In this document: positions 46,619 to 55,186 of the stretch, in pieces
How positions within the stretch are numbered: the first letter of the stretch is position 1
Layout of the letters: each line of letters begins with the position of its first letter
DNA from: Nocardioides lijunqiniae
GTDB lineage: Bacteria > Actinomycetota > Actinomycetes > Propionibacteriales > Nocardioidaceae
Direction: 5' to 3'
Length of the DNA stretch: 64,000 nt
NCBI RefSeq assembly: GCF_015024225.1
Contig: NZ_JACJGM010000031.1
Location: 17,518 to 81,517, forward strand
Notes under the pieces: model-generated
Databases searched by the model: none
Told to the model about the DNA's origin: nothing
What the model saw: only the letters and a program-made list of their open reading frames with translations
Translations under genes and position numbers: made by a program

Positions 46619-47050
46619 ATGAACTCCGCTCGAAGGTCAGCAGAATGTTCGCTGAAGTCCGTTGCTGTGGTCTCGGCGGTCGGGGCGGCGGCGATACTGG
46701 CGTATCTCATGTGGGTCGGATGGCACCCCCCGGTGAGGGCTGGGGAGTACGCGAGGGACTACTCGGGCATCTTGAGGGCCAGCAGCTTTTGGCCTCTCAC
46801 GGCGACGATGGTTCTCCTGGTAGGCGTCGCTGCGCTCTTCCTCCCCCCTTCACCGGTGGCCTGGGCGTCCTCAGGAGGACTGCTCCTCGTCTACGTTGCA
46901 GACTCCGTGACCGGGACCGTAGAGGGAGACGCCAGCTTCTGGCCCCTGGGGGTGCTCGGTTGGGCTCTCACCGCCCTGCCAGCGGCCTTCGTAGTCGCCA
47001 ACAGCGCCGCCAAAGTTCGCGATCGGACGTCTCACTGGATGCACAAGTAA
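46619..47050 (+). CDS. Polytopic hypothetical membrane protein
   Basis: 143 aa, four hydrophobic helices (about 14-34, 58-76, 80-97 and 107-125), charged C-terminus ending KVRDRTSHWMHK. GAGGAGAG ribosome site 5-12 nt before the ATG. No family recognised. First gene of the second small-gene array. Confidence 0.6.
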   Translation: MNSARRSAECSLKSVAVVSAVGAAAILAYLMWVGWHPPVRAGEYARDYSGILRASSFWPLTATMVLLVGVAALFLPPSPVAWASSGGLLLVYVADSVTGTVEGDASFWPLGVLGWALTALPAAFVVANSAAKVRDRTSHWMHK

Positions 47051-47071
47051 GAGCTGGATGATCCTGTCTGT

Positions 47072-47127
47072 GGTTCTGCCGCGATCGGGCGCCGGCTCGA
47101 ACGCACGGTTCTGCCGATGAGCGCGCT
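47072..47127 (+). repeat. Hairpin repeat copy
   Basis: TTCTGCCGCGATC, then GAACGCACGGTTCTGCCGAT with GAGCGCGC following. Closest to the copy at 34.94-35.02 kb. Confidence 0.65.
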
Positions 47128-47227
47128 AAAGGATGTGTCCCACCTCGTGGCGGCGCTAGCGGATGGCTAAAGCCGACACGCCTCACCAGGGCGTTCTACC
47201 GGTGACATTTGCCCTAGCCTTCTGACT

Positions 47228-47731
47228 ATGTCAACCGCACCAGCCTGGGTGAGTTACGCAGCGCTACTTCTTTCGACTGGGTCGGTCATCGTCGCAGGGT
47301 TGTCTTTCCGGGCGGGCGGGCCGAGACTTCGGATTCAGTCGCAGCGGCTCCGTCGCGAAGCGCCGGATAACCCGTTCCCGAACGGTGCCCCGGTGCGGCT
47401 GACAGTTGTCAACTCTGGCCGGGCTGCCATAACAGTGGAGGGGTTTCACGTCACTTACCCCAGCGGCCGAGAACCGCTGGCGCGGGTGAAGAGCGCGGAG
47501 GGCGCACCGCTGCCGCACCGACTGGATGCTCACGCCAGCGAATCGTGGGTCGTGGATGCGCTGCCTTTAGCCCGAGCAGTTGACAGCAAGACGAAGGGCC
47601 GCGATGACCCCCTGATCGGGCCGGTCCAGTTCCGGTTCGTGGCCACTGCCGGCAACGGCAAGGCGGCCCGCGAGAAGCATCTGTCCTACCCCGCAGTGCG
47701 GTTTATCGCGGACGCCCAACGAGACCCATAA
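47228..47731 (+). CDS. Membrane-anchored β-rich hypothetical protein
   Basis: 167 aa. One transmembrane helix (about 7-27) then a β-rich domain: PVRLTVVNSGRAAITVEGFHV is an Ig/CARDB-like pattern. Cytoplasmic or extracellular side cannot be told. Flanked by the hairpin repeat on both sides. Confidence 0.55.
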   Translation: MSTAPAWVSYAALLLSTGSVIVAGLSFRAGGPRLRIQSQRLRREAPDNPFPNGAPVRLTVVNSGRAAITVEGFHVTYPSGREPLARVKSAEGAPLPHRLDAHASESWVVDALPLARAVDSKTKGRDDPLIGPVQFRFVATAGNGKAAREKHLSYPAVRFIADAQRDP

Positions 47732-47778
47732 GCCCGACGGTTGCGCCAGTCCAGATGCGCGGTCCGTGATTGCACCTG

Positions 47779-47822
47779 CAACGTCCGGATCATGCCGCAT
47801 TGCGTGCACGCTTCTGCCGCTG
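47779..47822 (+). repeat. Hairpin repeat copy
   Basis: AACGTCCGGATCATGCCGCA then CTTCTGCCGCTG: two cores 28 bp apart, in the gap between convergent genes. Confidence 0.6.
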
Positions 47823-47831
47823 TCTGCTCGG

Positions 47832-48134
47832 TCATCCCGTCTGCGGTAGTGCAGCGCGGGAATTGCGCTCGCCCTCGTATGCCCTCGCGAGGTCGAGCCA
47901 CAGTTCGGCAAGAACCTCCGTGCGCTCCGTTAGATGGTCGAGCGGCATCCAGGTTCCTTCCACTCCCGCGTGAAGACCCCTGTACGCCTCAGCGTTGAAC
48001 CGCGAGGCCGCATCGGACACGGCGCGTGCTGCCGTCGCGAGAGTCCCTCGCCCGCCCTCGGCCCGCACGGCATCCAGGAAGGCGGATTCGGCGCGCTCGT
48101 ATGCCGCCGAGAGCCGCTCAAGGTCTGACTTCAC
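47832..48134 (-). CDS. Small helical hypothetical protein
   Basis: 100 aa from a GTG (VKSDLERLSAAYERAE); a longer frame exists but runs into the repeat. Almost entirely helical and charged, ending EGERNSRAALPQTG. Unknown function. Confidence 0.5.
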   Translation of the reverse strand: MKSDLERLSAAYERAESAFLDAVRAEGGRGTLATAARAVSDAASRFNAEAYRGLHAGVEGTWMPLDHLTERTEVLAELWLDLARAYEGERNSRAALPQTG

Positions 48135-48160
48135 ATAGTGATTGTGGCAGCGAAACCCAG

Positions 48161-48210
48161 GCTCATGCCGCAAAAAGTGTGCGGTCATGTCATGCCGATG
48201 AGCGGACAAC
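48161..48210 (+). repeat. Hairpin repeat copy
   Basis: GCTCATGCCGCAAAAAG and TCATGCCGATGAGCGGAC. The second half is the fullest copy of that half-site. Confidence 0.65.
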
Positions 48211-48884
48211 TAAGGCTGGGGACGAGCGGGCCGCGTTCCAAACACCTCGCCGATGACTCCTCCCGTGACAATGCGTCGTTGGAGCGACCGCAGCATGCTC
48301 AGCGTGGCTGCATCGTCGAAGCCGGTGGTCGTCTGCCAGTCCCATCCAGAGCCAATGACGTTGCTTAATAAGACGACTTCGGTCGCGAGGAGAGCCCGGG
48401 TCCAGTCAGTCCTGCTGAGGGGGACTCCAGCCAGGATGGCGTCGCCGATCCGTCCGCCGGAGGCGAACAGGTCGGCGACACTTTCGAAGCCCATTGCCAG
48501 CGCAAACTCCTCGGTGCACCGTGCTGGGCCTCCCCACTCGTTGAGTCCGGCGCGGAGCAGGGCTCGTTCGTCCTCTGCCAGGCGGAGTTGGATTGGCGTG
48601 CTTGGGTCGTCCTTCCACGGCTCACCATCGCCCGGGTGGGCCCCTAGCCAGGTGGCTCTCGTTCGGACATGCCACCGGACGTTCTCATCCTCGTCCTGCC
48701 GCAGGAGCTCCAGCACAGCGAGCGGAACTTCGCGATTCCACGCCACTTCTGCCCGGCACTCGGGGAAACGTTCGATCACTTCAAGCCAGGTCTCCACTGC
48801 GGCGGGCTCCCAGAGTTTTCTAACTCGCTCGGTCGAGTCCGGGGCGTCGAACCAACGCTTGTATTCGTCGGCAGATTTGATCAC
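48210..48884 (-). CDS. HEAT-repeat-like hypothetical protein
   Basis: 224 aa. AVETWLEVIERFPECRAEVAWNREVPLAVLELLRQD then ENVRWHVRTRATW resembles the HEAT-like helical pair of a widespread uncharacterised actinobacterial family (WLEVI…P…W.VA.N..VP..IL..L…D..VR..VA). The C-terminal ~110 residues are helical too. Possibly immunity-like, but unproven. Confidence 0.55.
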   Translation of the reverse strand: MIKSADEYKRWFDAPDSTERVRKLWEPAAVETWLEVIERFPECRAEVAWNREVPLAVLELLRQDEDENVRWHVRTRATWLGAHPGDGEPWKDDPSTPIQLRLAEDERALLRAGLNEWGGPARCTEEFALAMGFESVADLFASGGRIGDAILAGVPLSRTDWTRALLATEVVLLSNVIGSGWDWQTTTGFDDAATLSMLRSLQRRIVTGGVIGEVFGTRPARPQP

Positions 48885-48935
48885 TGGCGAATAACACCAT
48901 GGTCTCCATTCGAGGGCCCAGAAGCCATGGCGACA

Positions 48936-48985
48936 CAGCGTCCGCTTCTGTCGCGATCCGCTCGCTCATGCCGATGAGCGGACGT
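48936..48985 (+). repeat. Hairpin repeat copy, clearest hairpin
   Basis: CGCTCAT (48963-48969), loop GCCG, ATGAGCG (48974-48980): perfect 7-bp arms. First half CGTCCGCTTCTGTCGCGATC. Lies between divergent genes. Confidence 0.7.
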
Positions 48986-49474
48986 ATGCGCGATGATCGG
49001 GGGGTGGTCATCCCGAGCCCCGCGCAGGGCGCAGCATTGCGGCATCTGAGGATGCTCGGCACGGACGAGGCTCCGATGATGGCCGCCCACTGGCTTGTCG
49101 AGTCCGACTCGCCAGCACTGCGACGTCTGGCTGGGGTTGATGGGTCCGAGGGTTGGCTGATCGACCAGTTGTGGCCAGAGGTTATCGCCGACCTCGGTGT
49201 CCATGACTTGAGCGGCGAACGCGCCTGGGACCTCGCCATGTCGTTCCAATTGGCTGCGTGGCGCGCCGGAGACCGTTCCGTTTTAGAGGTCATGAGTCAA
49301 GTGCTCCGGGCCTACATCGAGAACGACTACCCGCAGTACGTGCCCGAAGCCGGGCATTTGTACGGGCTCGAAGACGAACTCGACGGAGGCTGGGGACGGA
49401 CCTCGGAGGAGGTGCTGGCGGACGCCGAACGCACGCTGACCGAGTGGGCGGAGCGTCGGCGTCTTCAGCCGTAG
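48986..49474 (+). CDS. Hypothetical protein
   Basis: 162 aa from MRDDRGVVIPSP, chosen since earlier in-frame ATGs lie inside the hairpin repeat. Helical, Trp/Asp-rich middle (DGSEGWLIDQLWPEVIADLG); a C-terminal acidic helical end. Not recognised. Confidence 0.5.
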   Translation: MRDDRGVVIPSPAQGAALRHLRMLGTDEAPMMAAHWLVESDSPALRRLAGVDGSEGWLIDQLWPEVIADLGVHDLSGERAWDLAMSFQLAAWRAGDRSVLEVMSQVLRAYIENDYPQYVPEAGHLYGLEDELDGGWGRTSEEVLADAERTLTEWAERRRLQP

Positions 49475-49477
49475 GAG

Positions 49478-49510
49478 TCGCCCGCTCATGCCGCGATCCG
49501 CGCGGGCGGG
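49478..49510 (+). repeat. Hairpin repeat copy
   Basis: Arms CGCCCGC (49479-49485) and GCGGGCG (49502-49508) enclose TCATGCCGCGATCC. Last copy of the array, just before the SWIM operon. Confidence 0.65.
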
Positions 49511-49628
49511 ATCTGGGCGCGGTGGCAGAGGCCTGCGCATCCCGCGCAGACGCCGAGACGCTCTCCATGTGTGGGATCGCCCAACTCTTGTGGTCGCGGG
49601 GTGGCACGATCTGGCCCGGAGGTGAGGA

Positions 49629-50972
49629 ATGGCGACCCAGACACTGTCGTACCAACGACCCTCGTCGCTGGCGGACTCGCGGCGCCTCGTCCTCGAGACC
49701 GGGGGCGGGACCGCGCTGCGTCGACCAACGGACCACCCACGGTTCTTCGAGGGGTGGGTGACGCGACCCGACGTGGTGGCCGAGGGGCTGCGGCAGGTCG
49801 CTCAGGTCGCCGCGTCGGAGTTCTGGCGCCGGGACCGGTTCGCCGCAGGGGTCGATCCCGTGGTGACGTCCGACGGGCGGATGCTGCGATTCGAGTCCTT
49901 CTCCCTCTGCGGCGGCGTCCAAGCCCGCCTGGACCTGACCCCCGAGGTGCTGAACGGTGAGGTGCTCGACCGAGGAACGACCAACATCGATATCAACGAG
50001 CCCCTGCGCCGACTGCTGACCGGGGTGCCCGCGGACGGCCTGCTTCACCTCTCAGTGGGTTCCGACGGGCTGGTGGCAACCACTGCCGACGGTGCCGTGA
50101 TCGAACGGCGGGTGTCCCTGTCCACCCGCTGGCTGCGGGGCTTCGCGGAGGCCCAACAGATTGCGTCAACGTTCGAGCTCCGAGGCGAACTCGACGGTCG
50201 CCACGCCGCGACGTTCCTGACATCTCTACCCCGCGAGGGGCGGGGCTGGGTGGTCCCCGCCGGACGCGGATGGCGAATCTCCTCCCGCGCGGCACCAGGC
50301 AGCGTCCACCTGGCAGGATCGCACCGGTTGGCCTCCATGCTCCCGCTGGTGCGGCACGCTCGTGCGCTGCGCGCCTACGGACCGGGCGTGTCTCTCGGTG
50401 CTGGGCCAGTGGCCTCGGCCTGGGAGCTGGCGCTGCCCGGAGTCAACTTCGTGCTGATGCTCTCGCCCGACGCGAGTCGTGGGTTCTCGGGGGAGGGGGC
50501 CGCCCTCACCGCGCTCGCCGCTGGCGGGGCAGTGGACGACGCCGAGGAGATCGGCCGCCTGCTGCACCATCAGCCCCGGTTGGAGCCGGACCTGCTCGCC
50601 GAGCAGATCGGGATGACGGCAGGCCGGGTGCGGTCGGCTCTGGCCTGCCTGGCAGTCGCCGGTCGGGTCGGGTACGACGTCACGGAGGCGTCGTACTTCC
50701 AGCGCGACCTGCCCTACGACGCCGCGAGCGTCGCCCGGTTGAACCCGCGCCTGCGACAGGCCGAGGAGCTCGTCGCCGCGGGTGCGGTCACGATCGTCGA
50801 CGACGCCGTCGCCGAGGTCGTCAGCAGCGACCGGGTCCATCGCACCCGCGTGCGTGCTGACGGCACGACGGCGTGCACGTGCCAGTGGTGGATCACGCAC
50901 CGCGGCTCGCGAGGGCCTTGCAAGCACGTCGTCGCGGCTGCGCTCGCGCGCGACCAGGGGCCTGCTGCATGA
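49629..50972 (+). CDS. SWIM zinc-finger protein
   Basis: 447 aa. The SWIM motif CTCQWW … GPCKHVV (about 416-433) gives the C-x-C-x(n)-C-x-H zinc ligands. The N-terminal ~330 residues form a domain found with SWIM in many actinobacterial proteins. SWIM fingers mediate DNA or protein binding. It is translationally coupled (ATGA) to the DUF6493-like gene, a pairing known from chromosomal loci that often also carry MoxR AAA and VWA genes; neither is here. Confidence 0.8.
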   Translation: MATQTLSYQRPSSLADSRRLVLETGGGTALRRPTDHPRFFEGWVTRPDVVAEGLRQVAQVAASEFWRRDRFAAGVDPVVTSDGRMLRFESFSLCGGVQARLDLTPEVLNGEVLDRGTTNIDINEPLRRLLTGVPADGLLHLSVGSDGLVATTADGAVIERRVSLSTRWLRGFAEAQQIASTFELRGELDGRHAATFLTSLPREGRGWVVPAGRGWRISSRAAPGSVHLAGSHRLASMLPLVRHARALRAYGPGVSLGAGPVASAWELALPGVNFVLMLSPDASRGFSGEGAALTALAAGGAVDDAEEIGRLLHHQPRLEPDLLAEQIGMTAGRVRSALACLAVAGRVGYDVTEASYFQRDLPYDAASVARLNPRLRQAEELVAAGAVTIVDDAVAEVVSSDRVHRTRVRADGTTACTCQWWITHRGSRGPCKHVVAAALARDQGPAA

Positions 50973-53644
50973 GCGCGCCGACCATGGAGGAGCTGCTTCG
51001 GCTCGTCGCCGCCGTCGACCTCGCACCGCTCGTGGCGCGACTTGACGACCTGGACGACGCCACGCGCAAGAAGCTGGCCAAGCCGGTCCGGGAGCTCGCC
51101 CGCTCCGGCGAGTGGGGGGACCCTCCCCGCCACCTGGCTCGGGGCCTCTCACTCCTGGGCCCCGCCGTTCTACCCGATGCCCGGGCTACAGCCGCCTGGA
51201 TCCGACGCTCCGCGGGATGGCGCCACAGCTTCGACGAGCGGTCCTTCGACCAGCCCGGCAACCGGATCGAGACGCTGTCGCCCACCAGCGCACTCGTCGT
51301 CGAGGTGCTCCTCCGGCGCGACCCGAGCTGGCTCCCCGCACTCGTGCGTGAGCTCGCCGACCGCCTCCGTTTCGATCGCTACAACCCCGACGACTACCTC
51401 CTGATCGAGAGGCTGCGCAGCCGTGCTGGCCTGCCGCCGCCAGCCGTCCCGGTGTTCGCTGCCATGTGGGTCCGCACGGCCTGGCGCTCGCGGCGCAATG
51501 AGGTGGACGCGGTGGCGCTGGTACGCGCAGAGCCGGCCTATGCAGAGTTGGTCCCGCTGGCCTTCGAGGTCGACGAGATCGCCGGCGAGATGAGGCACCG
51601 CGACCAACTCCGCCGGCTAGCCGACAGCGGCACCGTGGACAGGGGCGTTCTCCTCGATGCCCTCGTCGCCCGACTTCAGCGAGGCGGTCGGCCCCAGGCG
51701 ACCAACGAGTTCGTGCGCGACCTCGAGTCACTCGCGCCGACCCTCGAGGAGGTCGCGGCCCGGACCCGTGACCACCTCGCACTGCTGCCTCCAGGCTCCG
51801 CGACGAGCGTTGCCACCCTGGCCCAGCACCATCTCCTTGAACTCCACAGTGAAGGTCGCCTCTCGCCCGACGAGGTGCTCGAGATGTCGCGGTCGGTGCT
51901 AGCGCGGACCGAGAAGAAGCTCCTCCGCGCCCAGCTCGCCCACCTCCAGGCCCACGCCGACGCCCACCCTGCCGACGCGGACCTCAGCGCCCGCGCGGTG
52001 TCGATGGCCCTCGACAACGCGGCACCCGACATCCAACGGAAGGCTGTCGACCTCCTTAACCGACTGGCACCACGCCTCACGCCGGCGACGGCCGCGCTGA
52101 TCGCCGCAGCTGGGGACGCCCTTCCCTCCGACCTCCGCCAGCGGCTCATCACGTCACTTGGGACCCCGGCGCCGAAACCGGAGGCGCCGCTGCCGCAGGT
52201 CGAGCTGCCCCCGCCACCCAACCCACCCGGGCCCGTGGTCCCGATCGAGACGGTCGAGGAACTCGTCGAGGAGCTGGCGTCGATCCTGCACTCCGAGCCC
52301 CTCGCCGCCCGGGGCGCCGACCTCGACCGGGTCGTCGAGGCCCTGCCACGACTCGGACTCCTCGATCGTGAAGCGCTGCGCCGGGCCGCCGCCCCGGTCA
52401 CCAGCGCCGGAACCTACCGGTACTACCAAGAGCACGCCCGCCACCTGGACTTCACGCTCAGAGGTGCGCTGGTCGCCCTCCTCGCCAGCTGCCTCGGAGA
52501 CAGCCGGGTCCCACAAGCCACCGGCTCCGGGGGACGCCTCGGCGCGCCAGCCCGTGCCTGCTGCGTCCGCATCTTCGCTCTCGCCGACTCGGTGCGACAG
52601 GATCCACTCGTGCGGGTCGTCGCGCTGCCGTCACAGGTCAACGGCACGATCGCCGCGAACGACCTGCACACCCGGCTGGCCGACGCGGCGGCGCAGTCGT
52701 GGTCACCGGACCCGGTCGACCTCGAGCAAGCACTGCTCCGGCTCGACCTGGCGGGGACGCAGAGCGAGCCATTCGCCGCTCTAGGCAGCGCGGCCGGACG
52801 CCAGGTCTCCGAGTGGGTCCGCGCCGGGGGCCACCGCCCACCGACGATCCAGGTCGCTCGGGCCCGGGAGTACCTCGACACCCTCAACATGGGTAGCGAG
52901 GAGCGCGCAGCCGCGAAACCACGCTCCAGCCCAATGGCCGAGGTGCGCGCGGCGGTCAACGACCCCCTCTCGCTCGGGCCGCTCTGGTCCGAGCTCGCCC
53001 GCTGGTCCGTGCCCAGTGGCGGGCTGACCGTGGGGTGGGCTCCCGACGATCCCTTCGAGACCTGGCCGCTCGTCCTGCCTCACCACCCAGAGCTCGTGGC
53101 TGCCCACCTCCTGCCCGAGCTCTCCCGGGCACGGCAGACCCGCAGCCAGGGAGCAGCTGCGCTCGTGTCCCTGACCGAGACCGCGGACACGGTCGGGCCG
53201 GCGCTGCTTCTCGGGCTCGCGTACCTGACCGGAGGCAAGCACCAGGAGGCCTGGTCAGCGGCCACCGACGCCCTCCTCATCCTCGCCAGCCGCCACCAGC
53301 TCGATGCCCAGGCGTTCGGCGAGGTGCTAGCCATGATGCTCGAGCGCGGCGACCTCGTCGCCAAGCGACTGATCATCGGCCTCGGCGACGCCGCCCGAGG
53401 TGGCGCAGCCGGCGAGATATGGACGGCGCTGTCGCACGTGCTCAGTCACCTGCTGCGCGGCGCGCGCACGGTCGTCGGTGTCGTCGACCTACTAGTCCTG
53501 GCCGCCGAGGTTGCGCTGCTCACGGGCGCCCAGGGTGCCATCGACGGACTCGACGATCTCGCGAGCCGCACTGGACGAACACGCCAAGTGGTAGAAGCAC
53601 GCCGGTTACTCAAGATCCTCGACCAGCTACCGACGGCACGATGA
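50969..53644 (+). CDS. DUF6493-like large helical protein
   Basis: 891 aa; starts MSAPTMEELLRLV at the ATG overlapping the previous TGA. Long helical, HEAT-like repeated architecture (for example VSMALDNAAPDIQRKAVDLLNRLAPRL near residue 345), no transmembrane helix, no catalytic motif seen. The combination with a SWIM protein matches DUF6493-type partners. It may be a scaffold of an unknown complex. Confidence 0.65.
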   Translation: MSAPTMEELLRLVAAVDLAPLVARLDDLDDATRKKLAKPVRELARSGEWGDPPRHLARGLSLLGPAVLPDARATAAWIRRSAGWRHSFDERSFDQPGNRIETLSPTSALVVEVLLRRDPSWLPALVRELADRLRFDRYNPDDYLLIERLRSRAGLPPPAVPVFAAMWVRTAWRSRRNEVDAVALVRAEPAYAELVPLAFEVDEIAGEMRHRDQLRRLADSGTVDRGVLLDALVARLQRGGRPQATNEFVRDLESLAPTLEEVAARTRDHLALLPPGSATSVATLAQHHLLELHSEGRLSPDEVLEMSRSVLARTEKKLLRAQLAHLQAHADAHPADADLSARAVSMALDNAAPDIQRKAVDLLNRLAPRLTPATAALIAAAGDALPSDLRQRLITSLGTPAPKPEAPLPQVELPPPPNPPGPVVPIETVEELVEELASILHSEPLAARGADLDRVVEALPRLGLLDREALRRAAAPVTSAGTYRYYQEHARHLDFTLRGALVALLASCLGDSRVPQATGSGGRLGAPARACCVRIFALADSVRQDPLVRVVALPSQVNGTIAANDLHTRLADAAAQSWSPDPVDLEQALLRLDLAGTQSEPFAALGSAAGRQVSEWVRAGGHRPPTIQVARAREYLDTLNMGSEERAAAKPRSSPMAEVRAAVNDPLSLGPLWSELARWSVPSGGLTVGWAPDDPFETWPLVLPHHPELVAAHLLPELSRARQTRSQGAAALVSLTETADTVGPALLLGLAYLTGGKHQEAWSAATDALLILASRHQLDAQAFGEVLAMMLERGDLVAKRLIIGLGDAARGGAAGEIWTALSHVLSHLLRGARTVVGVVDLLVLAAEVALLTGAQGAIDGLDDLASRTGRTRQVVEARRLLKILDQLPTAR

Positions 53645-53724
53645 CTCGTCCGACAGGCCACAAGACGGCCATTCCTGGGCGCGGAGCCGCGAGGAATCAG
53701 GCAAGCAAGCGAAGGAAATCGTGA
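53641..53724 (+). CDS. 27-residue basic microprotein
   Basis: ATG overlapping the upstream TGA (ATGA). The peptide starts MTRPTGHKT and ends ASKRRKS; eight Arg/Lys residues. Two successive 4-nt overlaps on both sides argue that it is translated rather than random. Function unknown, possibly nucleic-acid binding. Confidence 0.5.
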   Translation: MTRPTGHKTAIPGRGAARNQASKRRKS

Positions 53725-53816
53725 CAACGTTCATCAAGTGGCTCTCGCTCATCCTTGCGGTCCTCTTCCTCATGTGGGTGGTTTTCAACAGCTGCGCTGC
53801 GGCCATGCAGTCATAG
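53721..53816 (+). CDS. 31-residue membrane microprotein
   Basis: GTG overlaps the TGA of the preceding microprotein (GTGA). The sequence is a single hydrophobic helix, FIKWLSLILAVLFLMWVVF, followed by a short Cys/Ala/Ser tail. It has the size and topology of small membrane regulatory peptides. The terminator-like hairpin 60 bp downstream closes the operon. Confidence 0.55.
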   Translation: MTTFIKWLSLILAVLFLMWVVFNSCAAAMQS

Positions 53817-53876
53817 ACCGCGCCCCGCTCTCTTAAGGCCCGCCATCGCTGCCCCGAAAGGCAGCCAGTCCTGTTG

Positions 53877-53900
53877 CCGCGCTGCGCGCGGGGTTTTCGT
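53877..53900 (+). terminator. Rho-independent terminator of the SWIM operon
   Basis: Arms CCGCGC and GCGCGG, 3-nt loop TGC, followed by GGTTTTCGTT. Located 60 bp after the last microprotein stop. Confidence 0.6.
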
Positions 53901-53921
53901 TCCCCCCGGGGAACCGATTGT

Positions 53922-53998
53922 GGGCCGCTCGCCGGGCCCGCAAGGGCAAGACATGTCCTCCTGCGTCGGACCCTTGCGGGCCCAGCTCCTTAGCGGCC
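53922..53998. repeat. Large nested inverted repeat ahead of the DUF4192 gene
   Basis: Outer arms GGGCCGCT (53922-53929) and AGCGGCCC (53991-53998). Inner arms GGGCCCGCAAGGG (53934-53946) and CCCTTGCGGGCCC (53971-53983) are 13 bp and perfect, loop 24 nt. On RNA it would be a long stable stem about 85 nt before the DUF4192 start. Confidence 0.65.
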
Positions 53999-54082
53999 CG
54001 ACATCACTTCTTGCCCGGGGAGGGCGAAAAACGGTCGGCATCCAGAGCCACCACCTGTCCCCGGCGCAGAAAGGGGACCCTC

Positions 54083-55030
54083 ATGGCCAAGCCTGTGGTC
54101 TCGATCAACAACGAGAGCGACCTGATCGCCGTCGTTCCGCACCTGCTGCACTTCCACCCGACCGACTCCCTGGTGGTCTTTCCTGTCAGCGGTCGAGCAC
54201 CGACGGCCCGGGTGGACCACCCGCACGACGGGGACGCGCTCCTCGAGGTCGCCGCCAGCCTCGGCGCGGCCTACCGCAAGCACGCGGGAGCGCGGGTCGT
54301 CCTCCTGGCCTACACCGACAACCACCCCCACGCCGTGGACGCGATCACCGCCGTGACCGCGATGCTCGACGGGTTCGCCGAGGTCATCGACTCCCTGGTG
54401 GTCGACGGCGAGCAGTGGTTCCGGCTCGGCACGGGGGAGCGGGGCACTGTCAACTCGCAGGCCGTGGCCCGGGTCGAGGCCGCGACCGTGCTCGCTGGGA
54501 GCGCCCAACCGAAGCGGACGCGGCAGGAGGTCGCGGAGGACCTGGTCGGGCCGCAGGAGGCGGCGCTGGCCGTCAGGGAGGCCGGTAAGGCCCAGCACGC
54601 GGCCCGCGCGGGGCGCATCGCCGTGGAAGGTCAGGAGGTGGCCGATGTGGCCGAGGCCGCCTGGATCAGCCAGACCGTCGCGGGCTTCACCTACGACGAG
54701 GTGCGGTTGAGTGACGCGGACGCCGCGCGGCTGCTGCTCGGGGTCAACGCGATTCTGGACCTACGGGACACGGCCTGGATGGCCATCACCCGGGAGAACG
54801 CTCAGACATGCATCGCTCTGTGGCGTGACCTGGTGCGCCGCGCACCGGAGGAGCACCGGACCCCGGCCGCTGCGCTGCTCGCGTTCTCGGCCTGGTGTGC
54901 CGGAGACGGAGCGCTCGCGTGGGCCGCGCTGGACCTGATCCCAGCATGGGAGGACTACGCCATGGCCGGGCTGGTCGCGGAGGCCGTCGAAAACGCCGTG
55001 GACCCCGCGATCTGGGGACCGAACCGGTAG
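54083..55030 (+). CDS. DUF4192 family protein
   Basis: 315 aa from ATG, AAAGGGGACC ribosome site. The N-terminal INNESDLIAVVPHLLHFHPTDSLVVFPV is the hallmark of DUF4192, an actinobacterial family of unknown function. Mixed α/β, no membrane segment. Common on plasmids and near replication and DNA-metabolism genes. The structured leader upstream may control it. Confidence 0.85.
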   Translation: MAKPVVSINNESDLIAVVPHLLHFHPTDSLVVFPVSGRAPTARVDHPHDGDALLEVAASLGAAYRKHAGARVVLLAYTDNHPHAVDAITAVTAMLDGFAEVIDSLVVDGEQWFRLGTGERGTVNSQAVARVEAATVLAGSAQPKRTRQEVAEDLVGPQEAALAVREAGKAQHAARAGRIAVEGQEVADVAEAAWISQTVAGFTYDEVRLSDADAARLLLGVNAILDLRDTAWMAITRENAQTCIALWRDLVRRAPEEHRTPAAALLAFSAWCAGDGALAWAALDLIPAWEDYAMAGLVAEAVENAVDPAIWGPNR

Positions 55031-55186
55031 AGGGGGACCGCCGGCCCCACCGGCGGGTGGGGAGGACTCCGGCCCTCCCCACACCCCTCCCGGGTGCGCG
55101 CCCTTCCGTGCGGCGACGGGGGGACGCCGCGCCCTGCAAGTCGGTATCTTGCTGCAAAGGCAAAATCCGCACAGGGGGCGCGCAAA

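Noticed and set aside
33391..49510. Hairpin repeats as classical integron attC sites
   Set aside because: No GTTRRRY/RYYYAAC core pair and no integron integrase in the window; reported as an unexplained repeat family instead.
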